A stretch of DNA of 35,801 nucleotides from CAYLOP01 sp964385305 (lineage in GTDB: Bacteria; Chloroflexota; Anaerolineae; Anaerolineales; E44-bin32). This document shows positions 32,644 through 35,801 of the stretch, piece after piece. The stretch is taken from NCBI GenBank assembly GCA_964385305.1, contig CAYLOP010000017.1, positions 1 through 35,801 of the forward strand, read 5' to 3'. The position numbers were made by a program, and so were the translations under genes. How positions within the stretch are numbered: position 1 is the first letter of the stretch; every line of letters starts with the position of its first letter. The notes beneath the pieces were generated by a model. It was not told where the DNA came from, searched no databases, and saw nothing but the letters and a program-made list of their open reading frames with translations.

Positions 32644-33783
32644 GTGGACGAAGATCAGAAGAAACAATACGAAGAACGCTATCAGGCCGCTAAACAGCGC
32701 GGGGTGAAGTTCTTCCCTGACATCATCTACAAAGACATGGTCGTCTCCTTTGGCTTGTTCCTGCTGTTGATCGGACTAGCGACCTTTGTCGGCGTTGCGA
32801 CTGAGCCCCCTGCCGACCCAGGCGACAGCACCTATATCCCCCGACCGGAGTGGTATTTCCTCTTCCTGTTCCAGATGCTGAAATACTTCCCTGGGACGAT
32901 CGAATGGGTGGGGACGACGGTCGTGCCTGTCATCGCCATCCTAGCCTTGCTTCTCCTACCGTTCTACGACCGGTCGCCTTTCCGGCATTGGCGTAAGCGC
33001 AGACTAGGCATCTCCATTATGGGGCTGGTAGTGATTGGCATAGTGGCCCTAACCCTCATGGCCGTTGTATCCACACCACCGATGGAGGAGTTTAGTGCCG
33101 TTTCATCGGTAACTGGAAAGATCGTCGCCGGGCAAGATCTCTACAGCATCCAATGCGTGGAATGCCATGGTTCGGAGGGCGAAGGGGGCGAGATCACAAC
33201 AGTTGAGGGCCTGGAAGGTGTCATCGTTGCGCCGCTAAACGCCCCCGATTTCATTTACACACGCACAGACCAGACGATCGCCAATGTGATCGAGTATGGC
33301 CAGCAGGACCTGGGTATGCAGCCCTTCGGTTTGGCCTATGGCGGTGAGTTCAAGAAGGATGAGATCGAAGCGATTGTGACTTTTATACGTTATACCTGGG
33401 ACGACCGCGTGGAGATCCCTGAGGAGGCGGCTGCCGCGGGTGTCCCGGAACTGGGACCGGAAGATACACCTGTCTACACGATTCACGTGGAGCCCATCAT
33501 CCGTCGCACTTGCGTCTCCTGCCACCGACCTGGTAAGAAGAACAACAACTACCTCATGGAAACCTACGACGAAGTCATAAACACCGGCGACAACACCCCG
33601 AACATCATTGCAGGCGACCTGGACAGCAACCTGATACGCATGATCTATCGTGAGGAGATCGACTCCGGCGGTCCGATGCCACCCACCAAAGCACTAAAAC
33701 CTGAATGGGTCGACATCTTTGAGCGCTGGGTGCTGGCGGGCATGCCTGAAACGCTGGAAGACCTTCCAGTCGAGAGTCCCTAG
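32644..33783 (+). CDS. qcrC: cytochrome b C-terminal half fused to two c-type cytochrome domains
   Basis: A 379-residue fusion. Residues about 1-145 are the subunit IV-like cytochrome b C-half with PEWY at 68-71 and three helices. A first cytochrome c domain has heme motif CVECH at 171-175, with Met in QDLGMQPFG as a likely sixth ligand. A second, different domain has CVSCH at 290-294 and a tail rich in SGGPMPPTK, similar to planctomycete-type c domains. Bacillus QcrC has one c domain, so the second is extra. The GTG at 32644 follows AGGAGC; ATGs at 32623 and 32626 overlapping the previous gene are alternatives. A strong hairpin follows the stop. Confidence 0.88.
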   Translation: MDEDQKKQYEERYQAAKQRGVKFFPDIIYKDMVVSFGLFLLLIGLATFVGVATEPPADPGDSTYIPRPEWYFLFLFQMLKYFPGTIEWVGTTVVPVIAILALLLLPFYDRSPFRHWRKRRLGISIMGLVVIGIVALTLMAVVSTPPMEEFSAVSSVTGKIVAGQDLYSIQCVECHGSEGEGGEITTVEGLEGVIVAPLNAPDFIYTRTDQTIANVIEYGQQDLGMQPFGLAYGGEFKKDEIEAIVTFIRYTWDDRVEIPEEAAAAGVPELGPEDTPVYTIHVEPIIRRTCVSCHRPGKKNNNYLMETYDEVINTGDNTPNIIAGDLDSNLIRMIYREEIDSGGPMPPTKALKPEWVDIFERWVLAGMPETLEDLPVESP

Positions 33784-33853
33784 CGGGTTGATCCTCAAGA
33801 GCGAGGCGACGGCAACACGCTAACTTGCTCTCCTTCCATCTGGAGCAAAGTGA

Positions 33854-33887
33854 AACATCCCGCAGGTTACAGGACCTGCGGGATGTT
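33854..33887. terminator. 14-bp hairpin after the quinol:cytochrome c reductase operon
   Basis: Perfect 14-bp arms (AACATCCCGCAGGT at 33854-33867 and complement at 33874-33887) with a 6-nt loop lie 70 bp after the qcrC stop and before the convergent membrane-protein stop. There is no T-tract, as with the hairpin after ssb. Probably a bidirectional terminator. Confidence 0.6.
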
Positions 33888-33994
33888 GGCATCTCGTTCC
33901 CATGGATATGAGAGGAAACAGGGGCATTTTTGTCCTGTTCGGATTATGCGGTTTACCTCGATCTGTACATCGGCGATTGGGTCAGTGCTCAATC

Positions 33995-34339
33995 TCACAA
34001 GACCAGAATGACACCGAACACAATCTCCACGAGCAGGCTGATCGTGTTCGAGGACACGAGCGATTGATCCAGAAACATCGAGACCACCCGGACAGCGCCT
34101 ATGACAAGGTAGCCGATGCCGAGCATTTGATAGGTCACCGGCTGGCCGAGAATCAGCGGGACGGCACCCAGGGCGATGAAAAGGCCCCCTAACACTGCCC
34201 GGATTTCTGTGATTCCACGCCCGCTTGTCGCCATCAAACCCGTGAAGCCCTGTACCGACAAAGGTCTTATCAGAGAAATGAGGCCTGTGAGAACCGTCGC
34301 TACTGCAATAACCTTCTGCGCAATCGTGAGAATCGTCAT
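33995..34339 (-). CDS. small membrane protein, DUF4345-like
   Basis: A 114-residue protein with four hydrophobic helices. TEIRAVLGGLFIALG in the second helix resembles DUF4345 membrane proteins (E-hR-hhGG pattern). Function is unknown. I start at the ATG at 34339, which has GGAGAGGGG upstream; the frame extends to 34414 but the additional residues are not hydrophobic and have a weaker site. It is divergent from the lamin-tail protein gene and appears monocistronic. Confidence 0.75.
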   Translation of the reverse strand: MTILTIAQKVIAVATVLTGLISLIRPLSVQGFTGLMATSGRGITEIRAVLGGLFIALGAVPLILGQPVTYQMLGIGYLVIGAVRVVSMFLDQSLVSSNTISLLVEIVFGVILVL

Positions 34340-34421
34340 TTTCCCCTCTCCTTGAAAAGATATGTTCATCATACCAGATACTCGAGGCACAGGGGCATTC
34401 CAGCTTCGCACCACCTTCTCA

Positions 34422-34451
34422 TTGACAACAATCCTCGTATTGGGCTATAGT
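34422..34451 (+). promoter_or_regulatory. near-consensus promoter of the lamin-tail gene with overlapping palindrome
   Basis: TTGACA (34422-34427), an 18-bp spacer and TATAGT (34446-34451) form a strong sigma-70 promoter. GTACT-AG-AGTAC, a perfect 5-bp-arm inverted repeat, covers 34450-34461 and so overlaps the end of the -10 box and the expected start site, a classical position for a repressor operator. The DUF4345-like gene is divergent to the left. Confidence 0.75.
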
Positions 34452-34527
34452 ACTAGAGTACCATGCATGTTCGGGTCCACTGGGGGCAAACTTGACCCAC
34501 ACCACACATCAGCCTAGCCCGGCTCGC

Positions 34528-35801
34528 ATGATCTTAATGGTCGGGCTTTATTTGTTCCTCACCGCCTTGGGGGTGTCCAGCGCAGAGACAGCTGGGGAGC
34601 CCCCTAGCAGCACGTATACGCCGACTGCCACGGCCAGCAACACGCCGAATCCCTCTGATACCCCAACCCCAACCGCCACCCCCTCACACACGCCAACCCC
34701 AGATGCAAAGCCCCCGCCATCATCTCCTACACCAACAGATACCGCGACTGCAACGCCCTCGCCCACAAACACATCTACTGAGACCGCCACGCCAACCCAG
34801 ACACCACAAGCCTCATATACACCTTCACCCACCTCGACCGCTTCGGAAACGCCAAGCCAGACCCCCTCGCCTACCACGACTGCAACAACGACACCCTCAG
34901 CTACGGCAACCCCTTCTCCGGTAGCTTCCAAGCCTCCCAGTTCGTATCCTCCGCAAGCCGTTTTAATCCATGAGGTTGCATGGGCTGGCACACTGGCGAG
35001 CGCCTACGACGAGTGGGTTGAACTGCATAATCCTGGCGCCACCCCTATCGACCTCACAGGATGGCACCTGGTTCTCGGGGAAGACAATAGCATCATTCTC
35101 CTGGGTACGCTCCCTGCCTATGGGTTCTACCTCATGGAACGCACAAACGACAGCACGGTCGCCGATATTCCCGCGGATCTGATCTACACCGGCGGTCTGA
35201 AAAACAGCGGCGACCGTCTGCGTCTGTTCGATCCATCCGGCAACCTTGTCGACAGCGCCGACTATGCCGGCGGCTGGCCGGCAGGCGAAGCCATCTCCCG
35301 CTTCACTATGGAGCGCCTCGGCGGTGCGGACGTTCCTGGCAATTGGGTCACGTTTTCCGGCAGCGGTGGAAACGGCGTCGATGCGGCGGGGAATCCCATT
35401 CCTGGAACACCCCGCCAACCGAATTCCATCTTTGCCCCCACAGCAACACCCACCGCCACACCCACGCTGACGACCACACCTGCACTTAACCCCTATCCGC
35501 CGCAATCCGTGCTTATTAATGAGATCGCGTGGGCAGGGACGCTGGCATCCGCGAACGATGAGTGGATTGAACTATATAACCCGGGTGCGGAAGACATTAA
35601 CCTCACAGGATGGACACTGACAGATGGCAATGACATCAACATTGTTTTGTCAGGCTTTGTCCTACCCTACAGCTTCTACTTACTCGAACGAAGCGACGAC
35701 ACATCCGTAGCCGACATCTCCGCTGATCGAATCTACACCGGCTGCCTGAGCAATGGTGGCGAGACTCTATACCTGTTCGATCCAACAGGGAACCTTGTGG
35801 A
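34528..35801 (+). CDS. secreted protein with Pro/Thr-rich linker and lamin-tail domains (truncated by window end)
   Basis: 424 codons are visible and the frame is still open at the end. A short hydrophobic signal-like N-terminus (MVGLYLFLTALGVSSA) is followed by a Thr/Pro/Ala/Ser-rich stretch (about residues 24-136) with TPT/TAT repeats. Two lamin-tail (LTD) domains follow, each starting YPPQxVLIxEVAWAGTLAS and containing DEWxELxNPG, LTGW and YTGxLxNxG, separated by a second short PT-rich linker. LTD domains are immunoglobulin-like and occur in many bacterial surface or nuclease-associated proteins. The ATG at 34528 lacks a clear ribosome site; a TTG at 34492 behind GGGGG would add a basic residue to the signal. 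No catalytic domain is visible yet. Confidence 0.85.
   Translation, partial: MILMVGLYLFLTALGVSSAETAGEPPSSTYTPTATASNTPNPSDTPTPTATPSHTPTPDAKPPPSSPTPTDTATATPSPTNTSTETATPTQTPQASYTPSPTSTASETPSQTPSPTTTATTTPSATATPSPVASKPPSSYPPQAVLIHEVAWAGTLASAYDEWVELHNPGATPIDLTGWHLVLGEDNSIILLGTLPAYGFYLMERTNDSTVADIPADLIYTGGLKNSGDRLRLFDPSGNLVDSADYAGGWPAGEAISRFTMERLGGADVPGNWVTFSGSGGNGVDAAGNPIPGTPRQPNSIFAPTATPTATPTLTTTPALNPYPPQSVLINEIAWAGTLASANDEWIELYNPGAEDINLTGWTLTDGNDINIVLSGFVLPYSFYLLERSDDTSVADISADRIYTGCLSNGGETLYLFDPTGNLV

Noticed and set aside
31974..33783. Frameshift splitting cytochrome b into two genes
   Set aside because: The split at this point is the normal organisation in b6f-type and Bacillus-type complexes, and the second gene has its own ribosome site.
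34590..34930. Short-period repeats that might suggest a CRISPR array or satellite
   Set aside because: They are codon-level repeats of a Thr/Pro-rich linker in an open frame; no fixed repeat and unique spacer pattern exists.

Overview
The window looks like a chromosomal segment of a Chloroflexota bacterium, most probably near Anaerolineae. This rests on gene content and style, not on a database search. Pointers are the Rieske / split cytochrome b / cytochrome b-c fusion operon, an ssb-DUF3467-translin operon, a Pro/Thr-rich lamin-tail-domain surface protein, B-box zinc-finger membrane proteins, and a short REP-like palindrome (GTAGGGGCGACC arms) next to transposase debris. Most genes are housekeeping or respiratory and lie in short, tightly packed operons on both strands.

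Left part (1-9.9 kb). Positions 1-359 hold two nearly identical copies (127/128) of a transposase tail with an internal deletion, flanking a perfect 28-bp palindrome. Then on the minus strand: a nitroreductase/radical SAM gene pair, a membrane protein, an isoprenylcysteine-methyltransferase-like protein, a 4Fe-4S protein and a crotonase-family protein that has lost both canonical glutamates. A TetR regulator is divergent from the crotonase. An ABC ATPase/permease pair with an ATGA overlap follows, then a small thioredoxin-like protein and a divergent nucleoside-phosphorylase homologue.

Middle (11-21 kb). A MEDS-PAS-PAS hybrid histidine kinase with a C-terminal receiver is followed by a convergent class I/II aminotransferase and MutY (with a near-canonical Nudix box). 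ClpC is divergent from mutY and ends in a clear intrinsic terminator facing recN.

DNA/RNA-maintenance operon (24.9 down to 19.3 kb, minus strand). A TTGACA-18-TACAAT promoter precedes ssb. After it come DUF3467, a translin-family protein, a membrane-embedded Cas4/RecB-like nuclease interrupted by one in-frame TGA, NAD kinase (with its own apparently leaderless promoter), a B-box membrane protein and recN. Spacing is close to zero and several genes overlap by 4 nt. The ssb-translin-Cas4-like-recN grouping is the best candidate here for an under-described system.

Right part (24.9-35.8 kb). An acyltransferase, a Mut7-C RNase-like protein and tRNA-Arg(CCU) come first. A receiver-adenylate cyclase gene lies just downstream of a complete succinate dehydrogenase operon (sdhC-D-A-B). 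Divergent from sdh is a quinol:cytochrome c reductase operon (Rieske, cytochrome b N-half, cytochrome b C-half fused to two cytochrome c domains). The shared intergenic region carries a 9-bp inverted repeat with arms 50 bp apart. The window ends in a small membrane protein and, divergently, a truncated secreted protein with a Pro/Thr linker and two lamin-tail domains, driven by a near-consensus sigma-70 promoter overlapped by a small palindrome.
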